Below, in pieces: positions 35,176 to 47,170 of a DNA stretch of 64,000 nt. How positions within the stretch are numbered: position 1 is the first letter of the stretch; each line of letters starts with the position of its first letter. The stretch spans positions 1-64,000 of the forward strand of contig JAODUO010000080.1 in NCBI GenBank assembly GCA_025642075.2, read 5' to 3'. The translations under genes were made by a program, and so were the position numbers. Below the pieces are notes generated by a model. It was not told the DNA's origin, did no database searches, and saw only the letters and a list, made by a program, of their open reading frames with translations. The stretch is from Ridgeia piscesae (lineage: Eukaryota > Annelida > Polychaeta > Sabellida > Siboglinidae).

Positions 35176-35420
35176 GCACTTGGGTAGAATTTGGACCCAA
35201 ATCAAGTGTGCTGTTATAATTTTCTAGTTGCCTACATTGGATATCTCACAGTAAATCTAATCCTAATCAATCAGCATTCCCAGGTGTGTTTTATTAATAT
35301 TGCATTTTGAGACCCAAATAATACTCAGATTTGTGCCAGCCACAAGCGAAGTATCAAATGGTGGCAAAGATACAATTATAACGGTAAAACGGAGGTGGGT
35401 CTGAATTCTACACAAGTGTC
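35176..35420 (+). mobile_element. 245-bp MITE (CACTTGTGTAGAATT family), copy 1
   Basis: Inverted termini CACTTGGGTAGAATTTGGAC (left) and CACTTGTGTAGAATTCAGAC (right, minus strand). The interior (GGATATCTCACAGTAAATCT, AATCCTAATCAATCAGCATT, GATTTGTGCCAGCCACAAGC) is matched in reverse orientation at 46545-46756. Non-coding. Confidence 0.85.
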
Positions 35421-37545
35421 AAGGTGACTTCACACTGCATTAGTCACAATGTCACCCTTTGGTTGTCCTCACCGACCTATTACACCTCTGCAAGGACAAC
35501 AGAGTACACATACACTACCTCTAGTAGATACTTGTGTGACGGATCTGTTTCCATATGATGAATAGATAAGCTTATTGTATCATAAAATGAATATAAAGGG
35601 CAATTATTGGGTTTTATGTATACACTGCACAATATGTCAAATAACTTGTTGCATATATAATTATCATGTTATGCAGAATAATTTTAAATATCCCAAAGAG
35701 TGCAGAATATGTCTATATTACTGTTTCTACTGATTAAGTACGATTAAAACTGGAGCAACATTCTATGTTAATAATAAAAGGAGATTCAAACAAATCTTTG
35801 TGAGTTAAATAATGTGACATGATGACACTTTCTACAGATGTCCATTCATACTGTCATTGGTAAGTAGCTGAATAATATTTGTGATGTAACAAAGTCTTGG
35901 TTCATGCTGGCATGAACTAAACAAATGCACTTGCAATGATGTGTGTATAATTTTACTCTTTCAACTTGTAATTTACACTGTAATTTCTACAGACTCCACA
36001 TGGCAATCAAATTTGTAAAGCACACAACAAACTCGGACTAGATTTATTTAATAAAATGCCCATTTTTATTGTAATTAACAATTTCGTATATCATCAAATA
36101 ATTCTCCATCCTGACACATTTTCTCCATTCACCAAACACAACTAGTGTTCTCATTCCGGGACAACCTCACAAGTTTGCTAATGCCTACAAGTTCTGCAGA
36201 TACCACTGACTTTAACCCCCTCCATCCCATCAATTCTTGGTATGGTGTTTGTGATATTTACAATCCAACATTGTTATTGGCATCAATTACACGATAACAT
36301 GTTTCATTTGCTGGATGGCGCCACTACAGCAATTTATGTTAGTGGTTCACGCAGTGTCAACTAATCATTTGAACTGTGTGATGCTATGATTCCATATATA
36401 CCAAAATGCATACGCATAAGGAACGGGGAATGCCTCTGTCATGATGGGAATTTCCTGATTTCTGTATGGACACATCTCGAATCGCTTCATGGATATTAAA
36501 TTCCACACAGCCAGGCACATGACAAAACTTATCCACCAATGTACATTTGAAGCTATTTGAATGAATTTCCACTGTGAAATACATTAATTGTTCTGCCGCA
36601 TGCTGTATATATGAAATCATAACTTGGAATTTACTTGACGCGTAACATTTTACGACGTAGCTAACTTACATGACTTCCCGTGAACACACAAGCATGTGAC
36701 ACACACACACACATTCAGGTAATATCATACCTTCAGGTCATATCATAAAGCTTGATAACCATTCAAGAGAACTCCTGGAACCGAATTGAACACATGCACC
36801 ACACCGCTAAGGCTCTTAGAAACATCCGTGTGGAGCCACCGATCAACTAAACCAGTATCTCAGTTGTTTCTGTATTTATAATGTTGCAACATATGCACAG
36901 CAGTTGAAACTTTCCGATTCATGTCTTGTTATTTTTTGAAGGTCTGAGCGGATTATAAAATTGGCTCAAATTGGGGCAAGTGTTTGCACTGTTCCCATGG
37001 CTGACACAGTAGCGACTGGCGAAGTCAATTAATTATTGGTATAATTTTACAGTTCAACTCCACTCACTTCCATGACGATCAGCCAGGGGTACTGTAGTGC
37101 AGAGCAAAGACCTTGGCTTGGTAGGATGTTACCCTCACGATGTGCACTGTTTCAAGTACACCCAGCTTCAGTAACAATTTATACAGCCTGAGATTTAACA
37201 TACAACAGCATGGATGGCTAAACTAAAATAATGAATCAATGTTTACACAACATTTAAAATTTATCACATACACCAACTTCCTCATGGTACAATCAAGTTG
37301 AGTGAAACATGTGGAACTAGACGATAAAAACGACAGCTGTACAATATTATCACAGAGTATATAATCTCTGGCGACAGGTCCCTGCTGATGCCTACAATTG
37401 TCAAATGGAGTCGTATTACAGATGAATATCTTGAAAGTCTGGATGCAGGTATAACTCCTTGGTGCACAACTGATTCTTATTTAACTGATTCTTATTATGT
37501 GGTTTTATCACTTTACTTTCTTTTTCCAAAAAGTAGTCTTCTTTT

Positions 37546-37617
37546 ACAACATTGGAATAAAAGTGAATTTTACTCCAGAAGCAAAATTGACTTTTATTCC
37601 AAAATTGTAAAAGAACA
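37546..37617. repeat. 72-bp near-perfect hairpin with AATAAA on both strands
   Basis: CTTTTACAAC...TTGGAATAAAAGT...AATTTT is mirrored by AAAATTGACTTTTATTCCAA...TTGTAAAAG, a stem of about 30 bp with few mismatches around a short loop. Each arm supplies an AATAAA(A) hexamer, so it could offer poly(A) signals to transcripts on either strand, including STX16 (540 bp beyond its stop). Structure is seen; function is inferred. Confidence 0.7.
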
Positions 37618-38109
37618 CAGTTTACCTTTTGAAGAACTACCACAGACCAAGTATACAAATGGCTACTCCACAAAGATTTGCTCAGCAAATGAAATTTACA
37701 ATTTGATAGAGTATTCATCATGAGGTAATCAGAATAATTGTAGAAGCTCGTAGAAGCTGTTCAAGCTAATAAAACTGGTTCGTATCTACCAGGGTGTCGA
37801 CCTGTATTACGCCACGAAACTGGTCACATTTACTGCCAATTCCTGAATGGCTACAACAGTCATAACTCATGCTTCTGTCAACACTAGGCAGTGTGTGTGG
37901 CTGATCTCTCCAGTCTGAATCCACCAAGGATATGTAAGCACCATGGGAAACGACTGTCCTGATACTGGCCGATACCTGCACAGACCCCCTTGCTCTGCCC
38001 TTGTATATAACGTCTCATTCACAGACAACGTCTCATTCACAGACGAAGTCTGTAGATGTACCTCCGACATCACGTCAGCTGAAACCGCAACAAACTCGGA
38101 CGGAGAACG

Positions 38110-41100
38110 CTAGGATTTGACCGCGATCAGAATGATGATGAGTATTGTCACAATGACGAACAGCACCATGATTATCATCATTTTGCGGTTCTTTTTCTGA
38201 TGTTTGGCTGCTTTCTGCAGCTGTTTCAGTCCTGAGTCGACCCGGGTCGACGTCTGCTCGATGTTGTAATCTATCCGGTCCAACACTGTGCCCTGCGAGA
38301 AACAATGTGCAACTCTCAGCATTCTGTTACGTTCATAACTGACCACATGTTAAAGATACAAAGTGACAATGAAGGTCCTGAAAAATCAAACTTTATATGT
38401 AACTTTATAACCTTGTCAAATATACATCATAATGTAAACATATGTCGTTGTTAATAACCTGCTATTTTGCCTGCTTTTGCAGCAATAAAATCAGGGTTAC
38501 GGAACCAGTACAGTAAACCTACCCCCGGGGTAATTTTCCTAGAACTCACTAAACTTTATCTCTCTGCAGTTAATTTACATATTTACAAAGAGTTTGATCA
38601 AGTGTTTTGTTATGAAAATACGAAAACACAAAATACCTGGTCTATAATCATAGTGGCGAGATCTTTGAAGATCTCATTGAGATCTTGGATGGATTTGACA
38701 ATCTGCATTGTTTCCTTCTCTCTCGCCAGTATTGTGGCTGTATTGTCACCAACTGCTTGTAGTTGCTGTGACGTGAAGCCCTACACAGACATGTACCATG
38801 GTCATATGTGATCTCCCATTCCTAAATGACACACTACCTGGTACTCGATAATGGTCAATATAAGGTATAGCCAACATTACACATTTTTGCTGTTAAATTA
38901 ATTTTTATCATGAAATTATCCAGAATACAATAATCTTTCTCATGTTATTCATTAAATGACACAGATTGCTTATTTTGACCGTGAGAAAACCACAGCAAGT
39001 CTTTGAAGCAGTTTTTGTTAAAACCATACTTTTTGTCTTATCAACATTCAAACTGCTGTATCTCTGGAAACAATATGATTATGTGTAATACTGTAATATT
39101 TCCCCCGTGAATGTCCTGTATTTGCATATGTAGTATAAACGTGTATTTTTTGGGGTGCGTTTCATTTTGTCAGGGCCGCTTAAAATAGGAACTGGTTGGG
39201 TAATAAATACTGCTTCAACTTGAAAAGTCCTGGGTCAGCTTTTTTGTGTGAAAACATAACGTGACTATTTAAAGAGAAATGCAGTTTTCCACAAATTCAG
39301 TACAACAAATGTATACTTCTGAACAATTACTAATGCTGTTGGACCACCATGTTTAAATGTACCCAAACATTTATTATCTAACAAGGAATCAGGACAACAA
39401 TTTATATAAATTGCTGCAGTTTTTCATCACCACACATCTTGCAAGGGACTCCACACATTTTGTAAGGGAGTCCACACATCTTGTAAGGGAGTCCACACAT
39501 CTTGTAAGGGACTCCACACATCTTGTAAGGGAGTCCACACATCTTGTAAGGGACTCCACACATCTTGCAAGGGACTCCACACATCTTGCAAGGGACTCCA
39601 CACATTTTGTAAGGGAGTCCACACATCTTGTAAGGGAGTCCACACATCTTGTAAGGGAGTCCACACATCTTGTAAGGGAGTCCACACATCTTGTAAGGGA
39701 CTCCACACATCTTGTAAGGGACTCCACACATCTTGCAAGGGACTCCACACATCTTGTAAGGGACTCCACACATCTTGCAAGGGACTCCACACATCTTGTA
39801 AGGGACTCCACACATCTTGTAAAGGAGTCCACACATCTTGTAAGGGACTCCACACATCTTGTAAGGGACTCCACACATCTTGTAAGGGACTCCATACATC
39901 TTGTAAGGGACTCTCCTGTTATGTATTTATTTAATTGTGTTGATGTCTGGCCATTAAACACATTACTAATATACACCTGTACTATAAAATGTCTTAAGAA
40001 AGCACCTTTGTATACAGGTGTAACAGTAGTTTCTTATTTTGCAGTACTAATTAAGGAAACGTGACGACTTCACACAAATAATAGTATTTAGGTAAAATAT
40101 ACTGTTGATATGATCTGAAGAAACTACAGCTACAAGTAAGACCAAGACACAGATGTGGAAGTACGCGGTGGACAGCGAGCCAAGCGGGCACCTACCCGGT
40201 CGTATAATTCATCTTCCTCATCACAGTGGTCGCCCAACATCAAGTCTGTTTCAAAATACTGTCTTGACCTCTCTTCCCGTGACTGAATTTCTGTTGGAAA
40301 AAAGAAAGGAATCATGTGACAGAGTGCTAACTGACTCTGACACTTAGTTATTTGGACAACACAAAACGGAACATCTCTGACAAACAATGCATACATATGT
40401 GCGTTTACTCATTTTTGTAAACGGCAGCAAGTCAGTGGTGCCTAAAAAGCGAATAACAACTTATATATCTCTGACAACACAATATTGTAAATGTCACACC
40501 ATTACGTGGGAACAGTAAACATGAGATAAAACATAACTGGTGCATCAATAAGACACCTGCAAGAAAGGTATGCATTTATACATTATATGCATTTAAGGCT
40601 AAATTCAGACAATTGGTGTAAGCTGGGAAAAAGAGAATATGATTACTTCTCAGGTAGCTTGACTGGGCTCTTCTAAAATTAGTTGAGAGATCTTGCAGCG
40701 AACGAGCAAGAGATGAAACAATGTTCTTTGTCAGTCGTTGTTCATTGGAGCTCCCCTGGTGGCAGCGAGAGTTGATCCGCTGTACCACTCGCTGACATCG
40801 CATCAGTATCTGTCAAATACACGAGCAAATATCACATCAGATGTGCAGTGCATTTGAAATTCAGTATTTGTATTTCAAGTAGACTCTCTGAAGTAAAATG
40901 TCTGCTGCAGTATTTTTTTGTTTTATGAACCAATATGAAACAAATTATTTTGCAATTAGTATAATATGCATTTTACTGAGGTTGATGGCACAGAAATGAA
41001 GCAGATTAAAACTTCTGAAACTATTTTAAAATATGTTCAAAGCATTTTACAAACACATTTGAAAGGTATTTATATTTTATAGCATACGACATATTAATAT

Positions 41101-44100
41101 TTGTACCAAAAAAAGTTGTCAACCATCTGATTATAGTTGAAGCAAGTTTGTTCCATTATAGTGCTGTAATACAACAGATGACACAGTTGAGATGTCCAGT
41201 GTGGGAATGTTGTTGAAGTTGTACCTGAGTGATCTCCTGTGTGCGGACCTCAATGGCTGTCTCTTCATCTACGCTGTCATCTAATGTCGGTCGGTTGAGG
41301 TGCTTATCATGAAGTGCTGATAATTCCTTCACTGCAACCAACATAACACTTACCACATGTAAACAGTAACCTGTTAATTTACTTTTACAAGATGCACCGA
41401 TATGATTTTTCATAACATTAGTGTGTGACAACCATATGTGATATTTATACTATAGTTAATCTATCTATATTTACCAGATGTTGATAATACATGTGCTCTG
41501 CTTTAAAGCAGTAATAAAGTTAGCATATGATTTCAATTATTCTCTAAGTAACCTCTGTACAATGTACATAGCAGCTTTGCAGGCTATCTGTTGTAGATGA
41601 CTTGTATGCCTCTGATTACATCATATCTTGTTGTATTTGCCACTGACAGATAATTCACACAATACACTTTTCAGTGTACTGTGCTGATACTTACATTTTG
41701 ACTTTATCCTTGATATTTCATATTGGATCTAAAACATGCAGCAGATTTGTAAGTAGTGTTAATGTTATATACCAAAAAAGTATAACCTAAAACGACATTC
41801 TATAGAGTATTTTTATCTAACGTAATCAAATTATAGAGATGTTGATTTATATTTTCTGTATAACAGATGTACTACTTATGTGTAATATAACTTAGTCCAT
41901 ATGAACAGTACCATGTATAATTATGTTCCTCAGTTGAAAAACATACAATAGCATACATACATGTAACTATTCCATATCAGAACAAATGACCCACCTCTTC
42001 AACTCCATCAATCCTAAAAGGAAAAGGAAACCATTTGTGAGTATTAACATTTTTGCAATACCTCTGTAGAAGATACACGATTGTATTAAACAATAGCAAT
42101 AGTGTTTGAGATATTTAATTGTATTAGTAGCTAGATAAAACAACAATGGAAGCACTGTGTCACGTATCTGTCTCAACTCTGGACATGTCTGTCGAAGGAC
42201 CACAATGGAAACACGTGCTTGCACTTCCTTATGTTACCCTTATGTCTTGTATACTCTCTACTTATATTTTATAAATGTACAAGCTTACATTTTATACTGG
42301 ATAAATATCTTCTCTCTCGTTCTCGCTCTCTCTCTAACATTAATAAAAACATAGGTAAAACTAAAACTGTAACCTTAAAAATATGGGCATGAACACATAT
42401 TAGTGGACATATGAACACTGACTTCTCAATGAGGGCATGAGCACATATTAGTGGACATATGAACACTGACTTCTCAATGAGGGCATGAACACATATTAGT
42501 GGACATATGAACACTGACTTCTCAATGAGGGCATGAACACATATTAGAGGACATATGAACACTGACTTCTCAATGAGGGCATGAACACATATTAGTGGAC
42601 ATATTGACACTGACCAGTGACTTCTCAATGAGGGCATGAACACATATTAGTGAGCATATGGACACTGACCAGTGACTTCTCAATGAGGACATGAACACAT
42701 ATTAGTGGACATATTGACACTGACCAGTGACTTCTCAATGAGGGCATGAACACATATTAGTGGACATATTGACACTGACCAGTGACTTCTCAATGAGGGC
42801 ATGAACACATATTAGTGATCATATGGACACTGACCAGTGACTCGTCAATGAGGACATGAACACATATTAGTGGACATATTGACACTGACCAGTGACTTCT
42901 CAATGAGGGCATGAACACATATTAGTAAGCATATGGACACTGACCAGTGACTTCTCAATGAGGACATGAACACATGTTAGTGGACATATTGACACTGACC
43001 AGTGACTTCTCAATGAGGGCATGAACACATATTAGTGGACATATTGACACTGACCAGTGACTTCTCAATGAGGGCATGAACACATATTAGTGGACATATT
43101 GACACTGACCAGTGACTTCTCAATGAGGGCATGAACACATATTAGTGGACATATGAACACTGACCAGTGACTTCTCAATGAGGGCATGAACACATATTAG
43201 TGGACATATGGACACTGACCAGTGACTTCTCAATGAGGACATGAACACATATTAGTGGACATATGGACACTGACCAGTGACTTCTCAATGAGGGCATGAA
43301 CACATATTAGAGGACATATGAACACTGACTTCTCAATGAGGGCATGAACACATATTAGTGGACATATGAACACTGACTTCTCAATGAGGACATGAACACA
43401 TATTAGAGGACATATGAACACTGACTTCTCAATGAGGGCATGAACACATATTAGTGGACATATGAACACTGACCAGTGACTCGTCAATGAGGGCATGAAC
43501 ACATATTAGTGAGCATATGGACACTGACCAGTGACTTCTCAATGAGGACATGAACACATGTTAGTGGACATATGGACACTGACCAGTGACTTCTCAATGA
43601 GGGCATGAACACATGTTAGTGGACATATGGACACTGACCAGTGACTTCTCAATGAGGGCATGAACACATGTTAGTGGACATATGGACACTGACCAGTGAC
43701 TCGTCAATGAGGGCATGAACACATATTAGTGGGCATATGAACACTGACCAGTGACTTCTCAATGAGGGCATGAACACATATTAGTGGACATATGGACACT
43801 GACCAGTGACTTCTCAATGAGGGCATGAACACATGTTAGTGGACATATGGACACTGACCAGTGACTTCTCAATGAGGGCATGAACACATATTAGTGGACA
43901 TATGAACACTGACCAGTGACTCGTCAATGAGGGCATGAACACATATTAGTGGGCATATGGACACTGACCAGTGACTTCTCAATGAGGGCATGAACACATA
44001 TTAGTGGACATATGAACACTGACCAGTGACTCGTCAATGAGGGCATGAACACATATTAGTGGACATATTGACACTGACCAGTGACTTCTCAATGAGGGCA

Positions 44101-46976
44101 TGAACACATATTAGTGGACATATTGACACTGACCAGTGACTTCTCAATGAGGGCATGAACACATATTAGTGGACATATTGACACTGACCAGTGACTTCTC
44201 AATGAGGGCATGAACACATATTAGTGAGCATATGGACACTGACCAGTGACTCGTCAATGAGGGGATGAACACATATTAGTGGACATATTGACACTGACCA
44301 GTGACTTCTCAATGAGGGCATGAACACATATTAGTGGACATATTGACACTGACCAGTGACTTCTCAATGAGGGCATGAACACATATTAGTGGACACATTG
44401 ACACTGACCAGTGACTTCTCAATGAGGGCATGAACACATATTAGTGGACATATTGACACTGACCAGTGACTTCTCAATGAGGGCATGAACACATATTAGT
44501 GGACATATTGACACTGACCAGTGACTTCTCAATGAGGACATGAACACATATTAGTGGACATATTGACACTGACCAGTGACTTCTCAATGAGGACATGAAC
44601 ACATATTAGTGGACATATTGACACTGACCAGTGACTTCTCAATGAGGGCATGAACACATATTAGTGGACATATTGACACTGACCAGTGACTTCTCAATGA
44701 GGGGATGAACACATATTAGTGGACATATTGACACTGACCAGTGACTCGTCAATGAGGACATGAACACATATTAGTGGACATATTGACACTGACCAGTGAC
44801 TTCTCAATGAGGACATGAACACATATTAGTGGACATATTGACACTGACCAGTGACTTCTCAATGAGGGCATGAACACATATTAGTGGACATATTGACACT
44901 GACCAGTGACTTCTCAATGAGGGCATGAACACATATTAGTGGACACATTGACACTGACCAGTGACTTCTCAATGAGGGCATGAACACATATTAGTGGACA
45001 TATTGACACTGACCAGTGACTTCTCAATGAGGGCATGAACACATATTAGTGGACATATTGACACTGACCAGTGACTTCTCAATGAGGACATGAACACATA
45101 TTAGTGGACATATTGACACTGACCAGTGACTTCTCAATGAGGACATGAACACATATTAGTGGACATATTGACACTGACCAGTGACTTCTCAATGAGGGCA
45201 TGAACACATATTAGTGGACATATTGACACTGACCAGTGACTTCTCAATGAGGGGATGAACACATATTAGTGGACATATTGACACTGACCAGTGACTTCTC
45301 AATGAGGGCATGAACACATATTAGTGGACATATTGACACTGACCAGTGACTTCTCAATGAGGGCATGAACACATATTAGTGGACATATTGACACTGACCA
45401 GTGACTTCTCAATGAGGGCATGAACACATATTAGTGGACATATGAACACTGACTTCTCAATGAGGGCATGAACACATATTAGTGGGCATATGGACACTCA
45501 CCAGTGACTCGTTAATGAGGGCATGAACACATATTAGTGGGCATATGGACACTGACCAATCTGGGGGGAGTTTCATATTCTTGGTGTTTGCAATGCCAGC
45601 CTCAGGGTCCCTGGACACAAGGGCTGACCGGTCATCATCAGCCTGCAACATAAATTACATTGTGGATGGAAGTACCCTGGTAAGGGATGCGATAAAAAAA
45701 TTAAATACTCTCTTTTATTGATAAAAATGTATACAAAACACATTTGTTTCTGCACGCGTGCATTATTTTCATCACAGGAAAGTCTGGTAAGTGTCTTTTT
45801 GCTACCCCTTCACATACAAATGCATGTGAACATTTGATATAATAATAAATCTTGTCAGAAGTATCTATAAGCTAACCCTAAACTTAATTCTTCTTCCACA
45901 TTAAAATAACCATCTCCAGCTAACCCTAGAGTAGGGCCACCAACCCAAGTTTTCTGTGAAACTAATGTTTCTGTGCTAAAACGAGTTAGCCATGTAGGTG
46001 TAGAGATGCATGATATGTGTTATCCAGTTTAGGCCTGCACATTGAGAAAAAACATGACAGTCACCTATACTCATCAAATTACCATCATGCATCTCTATGC
46101 CTGTGGCTATACTATACTACATACGTGTACTTGTTCATAAACATTAGTTTTACAGGAAACTTAGGTAGGTGGTGCTACTTTAGGGTTCACTGGATATGGT
46201 TGTTCTGATGTGGAAGAAGGTTTATATTTATGATTAGGTAATTTAGATTGAAGGTACCTTTGACAAGATTTACATCCAGTATACGTTTCCAGGCATTTGT
46301 ATGTGAAACGGGTAGCAAAACACCTACGTAGGCTCCAATTACTTGAATTACCTGTGATGAAAATTGTTTGCCATTATTTATCTTTGCCAACATTGATACT
46401 AGATTTTATTAATTCAATCACTTAACATAATTTCCTGTATATTTATGTTTTATAAACAATGCATCTTAGCGGACTTTTGCGGCCAAAAAGACAGTGCGGT
46501 TGGCATACACAAACTGTTTATCGCTCATTCCATGTGCATGGCACAGTAACACATGGAACTGTCGCTTGTGACTGGCACAAATCGGAGTGCTATTTGGATG
46601 TCAAAATGCAATATTTGTGAAACATAAATATACATGGGAATGCTGATTGATCATGTTTAGGATTAGTCATTAGTTTGTGAGGTATCCAATATACGCAAAT
46701 ATACAGTTATAATAATGGCACAATTGATGTGGGTCCGAATTCTACACAAGTGCCTTGCAAAAGTAACAAAATGAATGTTTCAAACTATACTGCAACGAGT
46801 CGGTGACAGCCTTCTCTACATCCTTGTTGACACTCATTCAGTCCCCGACTGTCAGGCACACGTTGCAACTGTCAAAATACATGACAGTTACTCACCTGTT
46901 CAGAGAAAATGTGACGGTTTTGTAATGCATTGTTTCGCATCAAAATATACACTTCTGTAAGGCTTCTGGTGGCCAT
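38110..46976 (-). CDS. STX16: Syntaxin 16 (Qa-SNARE of the trans-Golgi network)
   Basis: Nine coding exons on the minus strand: 46976-46896, 45642-45557, 42013-41995 (19-bp microexon), 41728-41695, 41331-41225, 40809-40647, 40290-40196, 38780-38637, 38292-38110. All junctions are GT-AG and in phase; the product is 303 aa against about 304-325 for human isoforms. The start [20 protein letters not shown] is strongly STX16-like. Residues about 63-180 form the Habc bundle, with [15 protein letters not shown] diagnostic. The SNARE motif follows (about 210-275) with the zero-layer Gln at residue 243 (MIIDQ), exactly at the exon 8/9 junction. Then [10 protein letters not shown] leads into a C-terminal membrane anchor ending AVKS. 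The protein fuses endosome-derived vesicles at the trans-Golgi with STX6, VTI1A and VAMP4. The vertebrate alternative exon between EQ and ADD is absent, giving SEQ|ADDDRS. Introns 2 and 7 hold minisatellites. Confidence 0.97.
39431..39914. repeat. STX16: 21-bp minisatellite in STX16 intron 7
   Basis: About 23 copies of TAAGGGACTCCACACATCTTG, varying mainly GGGAC/GGGAG and TGTAAG/TGCAAG. As 21 is a multiple of three and most frames lack stops, long open frames appear on both strands (up to 235 codons); these are repeat artefacts. Confidence 0.97.
42385..45556. repeat. STX16: 3.2-kb, 55-bp minisatellite filling STX16 intron 2
   Basis: About 58 units of 55 bp (GGGCATGAACACATATTAGT, GGACATATTGACACTGACCA, GTGACTTCTCAATGA), plus 48-bp variants lacking CCAGTGA at both ends and near 43320-43440. 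The array runs right up to the exon 2 splice donor at 45556. On the transcribed (minus) strand every unit contains GGTCAGTGTC or AGTCAGTGTT, the same GTCAGT as the authentic donor, which is itself the last unit's copy. Confidence 0.97.
46545..46756 (-). mobile_element. MITE (CACTTGTGTAGAATT family), copy 2
   Basis: Reverse-oriented relative of 35176-35420: its right end GTGGGTCCGAATTCTACACA closes the element, and the interior GGGAATGCTGATTGATCATG and GCTTGTGACTGGCACAAATC align with copy 1. The other terminus is lost. Located in STX16 intron 1. Confidence 0.8.
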
Positions 46977-47170
46977 TGTTCAATGTCTGTTTTACCAGTC
47001 TACCGGAGTACAAAGCTGCATTTAGAACAGCATCTTCTTTGGTTTTCTCCGATCTCACCCATTTCCGGTCATATACGATGGTTCGCAGTTTGTACGCTAG
47101 GTGTCTATTACATGGACTCCGTCATGTGGCGCCACCATTTCACGCCAGAAGGCAATCATTTTCATGCCTA
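46977..47170 (-). promoter_or_regulatory. STX16: Likely STX16 promoter region
   Basis: Immediately upstream of the STX16 ATG. Contains an ETS-type ACCGGAAAT (minus strand, 47061-47069) and several CpGs in otherwise CpG-poor DNA. No TATA box at the expected spacing. Assigned by position and motif only. Confidence 0.35.

Larger units (their letters stand above)
34909..38109. other. Convergent intergenic region between PSMG2 and STX16
   Basis: Expected to hold both 3' UTRs. Contains a MITE (35176-35420) and a strong hairpin (37546-37617). AATAAA occurs at 35773 and 36058 on the + strand. No further gene recognised. Confidence 0.6.

Noticed and set aside
37388..37723. Open frames of about 100-111 codons on both strands
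   Set aside because: They overlap the foldback hairpin, and overlapping open frames on both strands follow from its low stop density; the sequences resemble no protein.
39357..40064. 235-codon plus-strand Thr-His-Leu-Val-Arg repeat protein
   Set aside because: Translation of the 21-bp intronic minisatellite; other frames are equally open.
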